A DNA stretch of 64,000 nt, taken from Melanocharis versteri (taxonomy: Eukaryota; Chordata; Aves; Passeriformes; Melanocharitidae). Position 1 is the first letter of the stretch. Each line of letters starts with the position of its first letter. The notes below the pieces were generated by a model. It was given only the letters and a program-made list of their open reading frames with translations. It ran no database searches and had not been told where the DNA came from. Of the stretch, positions 1 through 12,510 are shown one piece after another. The stretch spans positions 706,844 through 770,843 of the forward strand of contig VZTG01006037.1 of NCBI GenBank assembly GCA_013397845.1, read 5' to 3'. The translations under genes and the position numbers were made by a program.

Positions 1-2154
1 CTTGTTTGCAATGGCTTGGTTAACACCCTGATCTTTTCCTCATGGTCTTTTACCCTGCCATTGAAGACGCATTTATTCTCTGAGCCTTGGATTTGAGGAC
101 AATATGTTGTTTATTTTTGCTGTGCAAAAAATGCATCTTCATAAATCCATATTCCCCTTGGGTTCCCTCTTGATTATTTAAACTGTTCAGTAGACAAGAT
201 GGGGATTATCCAAACATATAGTCATATTTGTTTATAGAGTCTATTTTACTCAGTAACTATTTTAGGATACTGTTAGGATGTTGAAATCCAGTCAGATTAG
301 GCCTGGCTCTTGTATATGTTTATACAGACATCAGTCTTCAATTAAAGTTTTTACCCACTAGTGCTTTTCTGGATAAGTAATTGTATCCAAGCTTCATAAA
401 ATAAATTCTTGTTATAAGAGAAACCTGCAGCAGTTCCTTCCTGAGTACCTCGAGGAAAGGTTGTATCCAGATTTGTTTGAAAGCAACCTTCCACAGGGAT
501 GATTGATGCCATTGTTACTGGTTAAAGCACTCAAATCACACCTTGGCCATCATTATAATATGCTTTTACATAGAGCAAAAGCTGGGTTGCTTTTTACATT
601 GAATAAAAAATTTCGACCTTGAATCACTAGCACTACAGAGAAAGGGAACTGATGATATCACCTGCATGCTCCTTTTACAAGCTGTACAGCCCATGAGGCC
701 TGAAAGCCAATAAACAGTGATAAGGAACACATCTGAGGAGAGCAAGTAGCAGTGAGAGACCCAGCCAAGAATTATGTTTTTTCCTGCTTGTTCTCTGAGC
801 AGGAACGTAATACTTTTTTCTTGTTGTGTTAATGGATCATTCACAGTGAAAACGTAAGTAGCAACAATTAATAAGGGAGAAATGGCTTGCATAACAGCCT
901 ACATGGGACATCTTGCCAGGACACCACTTATGAAACATCACTTATGAACACCATAATTATGACTATCTGCTGCTTGCATTGTATTTGCAGGCTTAAGCTC
1001 CACTGCATTAGTTGTGTACAAAACTACTGTAAGACCAAACTCTGAGACTTAATAAATAGATCTAAAATTTTTGGATCTGTCCCGCTAGTAACATTTTGCA
1101 CCACTGGGTGCTACTATGTGTGCTGTGTGAAGAACATATGGAAACAAATTGCTGTGCCTTGCAGCTGTGCCTGCAGTGGGTGCTGGCAAAATTGCAGCAC
1201 AAAACAGTTGAGGGGGTTGAGATTAATTCAGTGAAACAGCTGCAGCTTTGAGGCAATCCAGGAGGCTTCTCTCAATTTATGCAAATAAACAACATTTACA
1301 GGACAGAAAGAAATCACAACAATTTAGGGTTCCCACCATGTCTTGGCAGCAGCCTGACTCGTATCTGCAGTTTGTGGTTGCAGAACGTTTTACACTGAGG
1401 TTGTCAAGCACACAATTCATGGACTGTGTAGAGTCCCTGGATGCATGCAGGTGGCCTGCATTAAGTACCCATATGCTCCACAATTTCAGCTTTCAGACAG
1501 TAAAAGACTTTCAAGCAAAAAATAAGGATTAGGCAGGCTGGCCAGAGGGAAAAATAAAACATAAGTCAGAGGAAGATGAAACAGAAGAAAATGAGGAAAG
1601 GGAGAGTGAGATAAAGCAGCAGCTCATGAAAAATGGGCTCCCTCACAAAGAAACTGTCAAATATGGCAGATTTAGATATTAGTTTGTTTGATGCTGAATT
1701 AAAGACTGGCATCCCCTGGGATGGCCATGCAAGCACTGCCTGAAGGAGCACACTGAAGAGGACTACGACCCCCACATGTTACCAGTTACCAAAGCCAGCA
1801 GGACACCCTGAAACCCAGGATTCATCCCTCTCCCTGGAGGACTGCAGCCCTCAGCCTTGTTCTCTGATTTCGGACCACTTTAACCAGCTTGTCCTGAGCA
1901 CTCAGACACGACAGTTTGGATTCCAGTTGAGCAGCATAAAGTGCATGGTCTGTTGCAGCTGAGGCAAGGGAGATGCTGGCAATGCAGCCCCTATTGTTTG
2001 CACAGCAAGGGCTCTGGTTTTGTTTCAAAACACAATAGGTTGATTTGAAGGAATTTTCCCCTTTGAAATAACTCATTTAAATCACATGACAAAATAGATT
2101 TTGAAACAAAAACTAGTTTTTCAAACCCCGCAGCTCTTTCAAGAGCTAGGAACA
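1..2154. other. Intergenic, no gene recognised
   Basis: AT-rich single-copy-looking DNA downstream of IL1RAP. Open frames are short (110 codons at most) with no family resemblance, and no RNA gene was recognised. Confidence 0.6.
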
Positions 2155-2700
2155 TGGAAACATGTCCCCTGTACTCAGCCCTGGCGAGGCCACACCTTGA
2201 GGCCCGTGTCCAGTTCTGGGCCTCTCAATTCAGGAAGGACTTTGAGGTGCTGGAGCGAGTCCAGAGAAGGGCAGTTGGAGCTAGTGAAGGATCTGGAGCA
2301 CAAATCCTCTAAGGAGTGGCTGAGGGAGCTGTGGGGTGTTTAGCCTGGAGAAAAGGAGGCTCAAGGGGGACTTTCTCACTCTCCACAACTCCTTGAAAGG
2401 AGGGCGTAGCCAGGTGAGGGTCAGGCTCTTCTAACAGGCAACCAACAAGAGGGCGTAGTCTCAGGCTGCACCCGGGGAAGTTCAGGTTGGACATTAAGAG
2501 AAATTTCTTCACAAAAACGGTGATTAAACATTGAGATGGACTGCCCAGTGAGGTGGCGGAGTCACCATCCCTGGAGGTGTTTAAGGAAAGACTAGATGTG
2601 GCACTCAGTGCCATGGTCCAGTTGACATAATGGTGTTTGATCAAAGGTTGGACTTGATGATCTCAGAGATCATTTCAACCCAATTGATTATGTAAATTCA
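2155..2700 (+). mobile_element. CR1 LINE 3'-end fragment
   Basis: Contains the hallmark bird CR1 end of ORF2 and 3' UTR: ACCTTGAGGCCCGTGTCCAG, CTGGAGCGAGTCCAGAGAAG, then GGAGGTGTTTAAGGAAAGAC and a terminus near GGTTGGACTTGATGATCTCA. It is truncated at its 5' end, as nearly all CR1 copies are, and diverged with small indels, so it is old. Confidence 0.85.
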
Positions 2701-4869
2701 AGTATTTTCAACAAGCAAGGCGGTTAAACATTTCCCAAGGCATTCACAGAAGCAATCCTAGCTATTTATTCCCAAAAGTAACCATGTCTATCTGCTAACA
2801 TACCTCACCCACCTTTAATACACTGCCAGTGACAACAGCATCCCCTTTAGAGCAGGGTCTATTATTGGTAAATCCTGAATTCCAGCCCTCTCTGGTATGT
2901 GAGCTTATGAAAAGCAAAACAAAAGGAGCCAGAACTTGGATATTACTCTAGTAAGTATTTACATTACAGCAGCACCTGGAATCATGACCAAAACCACACA
3001 AAGGTAGGTGCTCCATGTGCACTGAAAAGATAGCCCTTGACAAAAAGTGTTTACAAACTTGGCATACTGTGAGGTCTTGGTCATGCCTATTCATCTACTA
3101 CTGACATCTGCAAGGGTCACAGACCTGATACTCCCTGTGCCAAGGCTGGCTTCAGTGAGTGCAGGGTCCTGTCAAGGGCCAAATTCCTGCACTGCACCCA
3201 GCTAAGGAGCGTGCAGAGGAGGCAGGGGCTGAGAACAGGCTGCTGCAACTCCTCCTTCTCCAAAGCAAGGTCTGCACAGGGTGCAGGAACAGTATATTCT
3301 TTAATCCCCTTTTGTCAGAACAGAGAGCAAATCCTCAAAGTAAAGGCATATCTCTAATGCACTTACCCACATTGAAAACTGCCCGGACAATTCCATGGCT
3401 AAAACGATTTAGGAAATTCAGCTGCTGCATTGAGATCTTCTGCATCCAAGGTGCCCAGCACATTTGCAAGGACTGACTGGCAGCACTGGGGCCTCACCAA
3501 CCAGGAGCCCATCCACAACTCCCAAGCAAGGCAGGCCACAGAAAGCAGCCAGGCTCAGCTGAGAACTCAGATCCCTGAAGAATCCATGGTGATAAGGCAG
3601 GTTTGAAGTCAAACCACAGGTCATATTCAGGTGGATCCACAGCAGCAAGGCACATCCAGAGCCAGGGCAGAAGTCACTCCGTGCACTGGAGTCTGGATCA
3701 GTAAGATTCATTGCCAGGAATGTGCACAGCCAAACTGCAGACCATCCCAGTCCTGCAGCACAGCTCAAACCAGAGCTCAGCGGCCCAGCCTGGGGCTAAA
3801 TAGGATCCCTGGGTTGATGAGCAGGGGCTGTGGGTGGAGGTGAGGCTGATCAGGACAATGGAGAGCCATCGGTACAATCAGGGCCCCAGCACACGTGTAG
3901 GAGCAGCAGCTTACTCACTGTGATGGCACTTTTGTCAGCAGTGCCACCGGCCGCCAGCAGGCAGTGATGGAATCACTCTGGGATCCTGGGGGGGTTCTGC
4001 AGCCTCGTGCTTGCTCGGTACACATCCATTTCAAGCCATCCTAGAGAGAGGCTTCTGCAGCTGTGGCTCGAACCATAAACAGTTGCTTCTGTAAGACAAG
4101 TGGAAAGCTCAAAGAAATTATTAGAAAGGTCTTTTCCTGTTATTAGAGTGGGCTTTGAATCATCATGCAAGAGCACATCAGCTCTTGTGCAGGGAGCCAC
4201 AGAGACACCGTGTGCTGAAGAAATCATTCCCAATACTCATCTGGCTGCTGAATTAGAGGTCTGCTTTTGCCACTGCTCCCTCTTCAGAGTTCCCATTTCA
4301 TTAGTTACACTCATGTTGTGCATTAGCGCCATCACCAGCACTGCCCCAGCTGTGTCTCAGTTGATGACATCTGGGAAAACAGCTCTCAGTAAGTTTTTTT
4401 CCAAATCGTTTACCCCAAATGGTATATATTGTTCTGATTCACTTCTAGTAGAATTTGTTTGTACTTTTCTATGCAAAATGAGATTAGAGGTAAATAATCT
4501 GACTTGCTGAGGAAGTCCCAAATGGAGATGCACTGGGTACAAAGGCCTGTCTGTCTACACACCAGTTAGATATTTTTTGAGCAGTAAAACCTGAGTTCAG
4601 GTAAAGGCGAGTTTGGTTTGAAACAAAAAGTGCTCTTGATTCTTGAAATGAAAGGAAATGTTACAACCTGAGGGAAGAATCTTCATGACGGCACTGTCAG
4701 GAAAGGAAAACTGACTCAACAAGACAAGAAGAAATATTCAGCAATACCCTCAGCTTTTGGAGGTCTGCTCCACAGGTCTGCTTGCAAGTGTTATAGGACC
4801 TGTACCAGCTTGATGCATACAGAGACAGCAATGACACCTTGCTGCTGTGCTGGCACAGATATCAGTGCA

Positions 4870-4884
4870 TGTGTGTGTGTGTGT
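4870..4884. repeat. (TG)n microsatellite
   Basis: A short run of alternating TG, about seven units, next to ATGTGTG and ACAC. No function is inferred. Confidence 0.9.
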
Positions 4885-7466
4885 ACACAACAACTCAGAT
4901 TTCCATGACATTCTGATTGTACTCCCTTTTCCTCCAGTGAAACACTCCCAAAGAACTTAGAAAGTGGAAAATGGAGGAAGAAATGCCTATCAAAGCAACC
5001 AAAAGGCATTTCACCTCAAAGATGCACGGTAAATTATGGACCTAGCTTGCAGAAGGTGATTTCCTCTTTTTAGTTTTTATTTACTTATTGAAAGAATCAC
5101 TGAGTATTTTTATTCTTTTATTTCTTGTTTCCTCTTGATAGAAGTTTCTCTGCTCTTTCACTGTTCTTAGATCACTAACTTTTTAATGCTATAAAGTGTG
5201 GGATGATGACTTTCACTTTTTTACCAGCCAAAAAGTCCAAATCAGAACGCTGTTGTATTTGATACAATATAAGCAGTGAACACAATCCAAAAGCTATAAA
5301 ACCTAAACCAGGTTAAATACATGAAGAAATGGCTGATAGGAGAAATCAAAGGCATGGTGATATTCAGTGTATTTCTCTTGGTAGACCTGAGTGTGGTGTC
5401 CAGCAGCCTGAGGGCTGGCAGCTGAACTGCTGGGACCACTGGCTCTCAGGGAGACGGATCCTATTCAAATATATTCCTTTTGCTTGTTGTTTTGTCTGTA
5501 TGAATCTTCCCAGGGCTCATTCTTCTTGTTGTGTGTGCAGAGAGCTCTTTGCAGAATGGGACTGAGTTTCTAAGAGAGGTTCCAGTCTGCCCTCTAACCA
5601 TGGCACCCACTCACACCAGCAGCCTCCACTCCTGCCCATTAGCAAGAGAAAATGGGTGTGAGATCTGCCGTGGAGGGCCCAGGTCAGAGAAGGAAAGCAA
5701 TACCAGAAGCATTTGGAGAATGAGGACATGGAAAATAGCCATGAACAATTTCCAGAAATGTCCCAGGAGATCATTGCCTTATTCAATGCCTCTCATTTCT
5801 GCCAGACTATTTTTGTCTCAGTCCTGAATGTGCCCATCTCAGTATGTGCAGCTAACTTGGTAATTCTTAACTCATGGCACTAATTGAATTGTTATTGAAT
5901 GTGATTAATTAGAACTGGAACAAGCCTCTAACAAAGAATTTATCAGATTCTTCCACTGACTCACTGCTTCCCAATGGCTTTGAAACTTGCAGTTGGACAT
6001 GTTCCTACAATCCTTGGCAGGTCCCAGGTATCCTAACCCCACTGGAACCTGCTGCCTATTGGACATGATGCCAGTGTAGGCAGCCTGGCCCTCCTCCACC
6101 CAAAAATGAGCCTCTGGGGGGGGCAGGTTTTTTGCTTGCACATTTTCATCTCCCAGAGCATTGAGGCTGGCTCAGCAGACCTCTGCTCAGAGCTGCAGCT
6201 CTCCAGCCACAGTAACCGGGCTGGAATGATGCACACTCCATAGCAGGACTATGGAGGATTATAGCAGGAGGATCCTTCAGCCTATCATCTGGGCTCCTAG
6301 GCTTCTATAGGAACGTAGATCTTTAGTACAGATTAGGGTTAAATATCTTTGTGGCACAAACAGGGTGGCAGAAGGCTTAATATTACGTGCAAATATCTTA
6401 GAATTACTTAGGATACCTCTGGAGATGTGTGAGGTGTCCATGCAGAGATTCATCTCAAGTCCAAGACTTTTCATGTATCTTGTGGTATTCTTGACCACAA
6501 TGATGTCAAATTACATTGATTTCCCAGCCTGATTGTTCCTGCAGTGGAAAATGTGGTTTTAATTAGATTTGACCTTGGCTTTTTTTATTTCCTTGGCCAT
6601 ATCTTCCTCTATTTCCCATGGGATCAAGAAAGAAATGCCTCACTTCAGAGGTCCCTGGGCAGGAAAGCTGCTTTTCTTGTGTTAACTGGAAATCCTTCAT
6701 CATGGGTGTCAAAGAAAGGAGCACTTTGATTCCAGGAGCTGCGTCTTTCAGAGCATGGACCCAGAATGCAGGCTGTGCCTGGACAGATCAAGATGATGCT
6801 TTTGATGTTGTTCCTGTGCCTTCTGCTGAGCATGTCTGGTGTGGGAGAGGAGCATGGAGACAGCCAGACAGCCAGAGGGGAGGTTTTAACTGAGCTACTT
6901 GTCGACCAAAATATCATTTTCATCTAAATGGAAAAGCAGTGTAGCAAAGCCAAAAATAGAATGGTGTTTTTCTAAACCATTGAAGAACTTTTACATTCAA
7001 TGTTTATTTCCAAATTATCTTTCAAAATTAAATAATAATTGTTTTTTTACTTCTTTCAAGGGAAGCCACATTTGTTTCTAGTCTGGAATTCAAAATATGC
7101 TGAAATCATGACTTCTCCTGGAATGTTCAGTTCTGCTGTGGGACAGTTTAAGGCCAAAATCAGTCAAAAAACTGAGTAACTTTTTGACTGTTTGATGATG
7201 AAAGTCAAACAAACTGTGAGAAATTATCATACCCTGAAAATTATTTCAAGCATCGAGGTACCTCTTCTGCATGCATAAAATTGAGCTTCTTTTAGGTGGT
7301 TGCATGAACGTGAGGCTTCAAACAAACTTAGGAAAAGTCTTCCAGCTTCTCTGAATGTAGATGAAAGAATTCAAGTCCTGGCTCAAGCAACCCCAAATTT
7401 ATTAAGCTGACTCCAAGATATGCCCAGGGAATTGCTAACTCACAGAGAATTATGACAGTTTGGAAA

Positions 7467-7525
7467 TAAAAACCAAAAACCAAACAAAACAAAACAACAA
7501 AGAAAACAAAGCAAAACACAAAAGC
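7467..7525. repeat. A-rich (CAAAA)n-like simple repeat
   Basis: Imperfect runs of CAAAA/CAAA units, nearly devoid of T. No element body was recognised beside it that would make it a poly(A) tail. Confidence 0.75.
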
Positions 7526-8580
7526 ATGGCAAAGCTTTTCTGCTGCTCTGTTTAGTGCCCAAGCAAGACACAAAATCCTGATGTGTTTCAGCCCAGGCCC
7601 AGCCATGAAGTGCAGGGTGGGTGGTGCGTGGAAGCTTTGGACACCAGACCCAAGTGCCCATCCTGTTCTCCTTGGCTGAGTACGTGCTGCTCAGGAATCC
7701 TGAGAGAAAAGAGATGCGGCCTGGCATCAGCTCAGCTCAAGTATTATTTTAAAATATGAGGTATAGCACGCTTAGACAATTGGACTGAAAAACAAACAGA
7801 AGTATGTTGATAGCTATTTACACTAGATTTAGAGTTCCCTTTTCTATGATGTCTCAACTTACAAAAAATACACATATTTAATTCTAATTTTCCAAGGCCT
7901 TCGTATATTCATCATGGCAACGTGCTTTGGCACCTGAGTCCAAATGAAAAGAAATGAGGAACAGAACAAATATATGCTAGGAAAGTTCAGTCCTACCCAC
8001 TTATTTGAGCTAATCGTCTCATCTGTACATGCTCAGCAAACAAAAGGTGATCCAAACCAGTTGTCCTCCCTGGTTTGCCTGGGGAATGTAGAGCAGGTAG
8101 ACCATGTTACCTGGGGGGTGGTTCATCATTGTTTCTCCTGCCAGCTCACCAGAAGTCCTGCTTTAGAAGCTTTGGGGTCATATGTGCAACCCAGGGGAAA
8201 AAAGAAAGGGAGATTTACTGTCAAATTGTCAAATTTGGAATTAAAAATCCCCTCTCCTTCTTTCCCTAGTGGTAACTTCAGTGAATGTTATAGAGCAACT
8301 TGTAACACAAACTGGCAGCAGTATTTGAGCAGTCTTCAATTTTTCCTCTGGGCCCTGCGTCCCCATCTGTACTCATGGGATACCAACATTTTTGTGGCTC
8401 AAAGAAGATTTGAGACAATAAAGAGGCTAGGCTTGCACATCTTAAAGAGTAGGTCTTGGACTGATGAGAAGGACAGGCAGTGAACTTTTGGTTTGGATTT
8501 TTCATCACTTCACCTGCTGCAAGCTGCCACCCCCATTCTATCTCCTTCAAAGTTAATTAATATAAAATCCCCCTTTGGGG

Positions 8581-8969
8581 GCCAGAGAAGGGATTTCCCC
8601 TGCGATATTGGACTTAAGGGAAGATGAAATAATTGTTCCCACTCATTCCCCTTATAACTCTCATGTACGGCCAGTAAAAAGTCAAATGGGAAATGGCAGC
8701 TAATTGTGGATTACAGGAAATTAAATGCCAACACAGCACCTTCGACAGCAGCATTTCCTAACATGGCTGAATTGATTGCCATAAAACAGGAACAACCTCA
8801 TCCAGCTTCAGCCATCATTACTGTTAAAGATGTGTTCTTTATGGCCCCACTTCAGGGAAATGACCAAGAATGTTTTGCTTTTATCTGGGAGCAAAACAAT
8901 TGGGAAGTTAACGGTGTCCCAGACTTCTCCATTATAGCTGCTCTAGTGGCTTTATGCCAGACAAGATGA
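8581..8969 (+). pseudogene. Endogenous retroviral pol fragment (N-terminal reverse transcriptase), broken
   Basis: Translation of 8581-8676 gives a stretch with THSPYNSHVRPV and, after a one-base shift in the A run near 8676-8680, VDYRKLNANTAPSTAA and VKDVFFMAPLQ. This is the finger/palm start of a retroviral reverse transcriptase. Breaks: the 1-nt frameshift near 8678, loss of similarity after about 8910, and a stop at 8967-8969. The YxDD catalytic motif region, RNase H, integrase, gag, env and LTRs are not visible nearby, so it is a decayed fragment with no coding capacity. Confidence 0.8.
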
Positions 8970-11900
8970 GATATATTCACTGCTGCCCCACTGTAGATCC
9001 AGCACTCTTCAAACCAGCTCACGGCAGCCCTGCCAGCAGCACAGACGTGCTACAGGAGCTCAGGACCCTGCCCTGGACTGGGGACAGGTGCTGAGGCAAC
9101 CAGTCCCCACTGTCATCTCCACATGGGCACAGCCACCCCAACAAGCGTGAACCTGCCCATCTCTGGATGTGTGCCTCGCGGGTTTTGTGGGGGCTCAATT
9201 TTGCAACTCCTTGTCAAGAGCTCCAACTCTCTTCTAACATCACAAGATGCAACTTCTGTCCAGCATGGCCAAGACATGTCCTTAGTTTCAATGTGTGTAG
9301 AGCAGGTATTGGAGGAACATTTGCTTACTACCAACTACTTAAATTCCTTTTTTCCTTTCCACCCAACAAATATTTCTCCAAGCCAAACACAAAGAGTTAT
9401 ACTGTACACAGTCTTTGAAATGCACACTTCATTTTCAAGGAGCTGGCTTCAAGGAGGGCAGCATATTTGTAGGTATTCTGAAGTAGCAAAAGAAAAGAAA
9501 AAAGATAATGCAACAGCAGAGAACTGAAGCATGACTTTTCTGATGTTTGGGGTTTTTTTCTGTGCCAGCAAAGATTGAATAGTGTGGAGGATTTGTCTGC
9601 AAAGTCATTCTTTGCCCTCCTTCCCTTTCTTTCCATTTCACCCCCTCCCCCTCAGCTCTAGTAATTCTTTACTCTCATGATAGTTCACGAAATGCCTCAT
9701 TTGCAAAATAAAGTATGACCAGCACCTGTTAGGTATGGAAATCATGGCCAGCAAGGTGCTGTAATCGCTTCACAGGATAAAAATAGACCAGCGAGGTGCT
9801 CAGGTGGGAAATCACCCAGGCTGCAGAAGCTGGTGGGTGTTGCAAGATGTATTTCTCCTTTCAGTCAATTATAAACCACTGTGTTTGCAGAAGTGATACA
9901 TAAGCTGCAAACACGGAGGCCGTGACTATTCATATTCACTGAGTCGCTTATTTTTGCTAAGTTCAAATATGCCCTTAAATCCCAAAGCCCCACATTGAGT
10001 TTCAAAGTCTGTGTTTGTAAGAATTTTCCACATGCAGATCTCATGTCTGTAAGGACGGTTGGCTGATTAATTCTCTCTGTATCAGTTTTCTTTCCATGAA
10101 ATCTGTGTCCACTAAGGCCTGGTAAAACAGTGGCCAGGAAGAGGGCAAGGCTTCTACTGAGATGGTCTGGAAAAGGATAGATCCCCAAATTCAGACATCT
10201 ACTAAAGCACAGCTGCAGTTAAATGCGTTGACCTCTGCAGATTTCACCAGAGAGGGTACAGCACATTAAAAGAAAAACGATAAATGAGTGTCTTGGGTGC
10301 TGATGACACAGCGTTTCAGTGTATGAGGCCTCACAGAAGTAAAAATTAAATAGGACAAAGTAAATTCAAAAGGTTATAATTTTGTCAGAGTTGTTAATCC
10401 TTCACATTTTAATTGTTCACAATTTCCTTAAAAGTCCTGCAAAAAGATTGTTTAAACTCTTGGGTTGTTGAAGAAGTAAAACATCTTAATAGAAAACAAA
10501 CTTTCAGCTGAAGGGGTGTTTGGCAAAAGATCAGGACTGTTGATGTTCTGCAGAACTCCCTTTTTTTTTTCTAATTACAAAATATTTATAATAAAAAATG
10601 TATTGCAGATCTAGACATCGAATCTGGTCCTGATTTACAGCACCATCATGAACCTCCTCCTAAATATTCATAGCAACTGCACTGCTTATGGGTAAGAAAA
10701 TTGCAGGTAAAGTGATCCTCTCTTGTTTCTTGAATGTGGGTAGCAGCAGGTGGGGGTGTTAGCACCTGTGTGCAAGTGTCTGCGAGAGAGAGAAAGATAA
10801 AGAAACTTGCTTTCAGTAGCTTTATGGAAGGCCCCATGGAACAAACAAATAAACCTTTCACAGTCTGCTGCTGCAAGCTCAGAGATCTCGTCAATACTTG
10901 AACAAGATTATCCAGCAACTCACTTCTGGGGGTGTTTAACCCTTGGGAATAGTGAGGTGGCAGAGGTAGCCTCTGCTTTTTGCCCTCCACGTCCTCTGAC
11001 TCAGCTTGGAGCAGGACACCTTGCTTGACAATCACTGCCCATCCACCCGCCTGCACAGCAGCTTTGTGAGGATCAGGTGTGTGTCAGACTATCTCGCTTT
11101 TCCTTCTCTCCCTCTCAGGAGAATCCATCTCAGTTGATTTGATTTCATTTCTTTGTCACCAGAAAAAAACCAAAGCGTGCACTCAGGTGAGAGAATGGGG
11201 TGCACAGACATCCAAGTGCAGTGGTGAGGAACTTAATCCCACTCCCACCAGTGCAGCCCCCCCATGCTGCACCCTCTGCCCCTGGAACACCGCTGTTACT
11301 GCACCTTAGGAGGCTCTGTTGGACGAGGGATTTAATTAGAATCATCTGAAGGGGCAGCAAAGAGGAAGGTTGTGGGAGGTGTTGGGATGTGGGGATTTGC
11401 ACCTGTGTGATGATCAGTGGGTCTTTGGCCCCAAAGCTGAAGAACAAAGCATCATCAGTGCTGGGACGCTGGTGCTGCAGGTGGGCAGGATCACACTGCA
11501 AAGGATGGATACCTTGATGATAAATGCATTTCTAGATGCATGGAAAATGTTCTGGCATGGAATTTTGTACAGTTCAGAGCTGCTCTTGAAGTCCCATAGC
11601 ACATACAGGTCCATCAGAACAATCATAGATTTGCCCCCTTTCCAGTGAGGGTTTCCTAGCCCCAACAATTTACTATATTGTAGAAATAAGCATTTTATCT
11701 ATATAGAAATAAAAAAGGAACACTGATATTTCGAACAATTCCTATCTGTGACAACAGAAAAGTTGCATTTCACACAGCTTGCAGGCAGACAGGTAACACT
11801 CAACACAGCTGGACTCATTTAATTTTGTACATTTACTTTATGGTTATGCTGGAAGTGCTTAGCCATGAAGCCTTCAAATTCACTGAAGATCACCTGTGGA

Positions 11901-12448
11901 TTTTCTAAGAATACATTTGCATTAGCAAATAGGATGAACTAAGAGGAGCAGAGCCGAGGACCAGGAAGATTTTTGCTGAGGACTTGACATCGGCTGTAAA
12001 TGCATTTCATGGTTTTATTGCTTGGGGCTTTGCTGTTCAGTTTTTTGCCTCTTTTTCAATTTTTGCCATCCACAGCTTGGTTCCCAGTGGTGCCTGGAAT
12101 GGATTAGGGAACCACATATTCCAGACAAGTTTCTTTCGAAGGGACAGTAATTCAAGCATCCTTAAGATGGCACCACAATGCAAACCAAACTACTTTTGCA
12201 GGGAGCTCCTGATCTGGACTGAAACACTAATGCAGACGCATACTCAGGGCTTCACAGTGGTCTTAATCAATGGATCTGTAATCTCAGTTGATATTTGGGA
12301 AGGAAAACACAGTTAGTAGTCCTCAAGTATTTATATTCTCTGGGATCGCACCAAATGAGGCATTGTGGTTACTAAAGTTATTAATTTATGTGTTTTATCA
12401 ACTCCCCAGCGACATATAAAGCTAATGTTAAAAACTTCCCATCTTGAA

Positions 12449-12477
12449 GGGAGTGGGGAAAAAAAGGGGGGGAGGGG
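12449..12477 (+). repeat. G-run tract with quadruplex potential
   Basis: Four G runs (GGG, GGGG, GGGGGGG, GGGG) separated by AGT, A7 and A within 29 bases fit the pattern for an intramolecular G-quadruplex on the plus strand. An (AAAT)n run follows at once. Confidence 0.6.
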
Positions 12478-12490
12478 TAAGAGGACCGAG

Positions 12491-12510
12491 AAAATAAATA
12501 AATAAATAAA
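12491..12510. repeat. (AAAT)n microsatellite
   Basis: About five tandem AAAT units followed by an A run. Confidence 0.9.

Larger units (their letters stand above)
2701..8580. other. Intergenic, no gene recognised
   Basis: No convincing exon or RNA gene. One plus-strand frame from an ATG at 7944 to 8483 (179 codons) ends about 100 bases before the retroviral fragment. Its product matches nothing I recognise and carries no protease or nucleic-acid-binding motif, so it is left unassigned. Confidence 0.55.

Noticed and set aside
2309..2644. Minus-strand 111-codon frame
   Set aside because: Antisense of a CR1 3' end.
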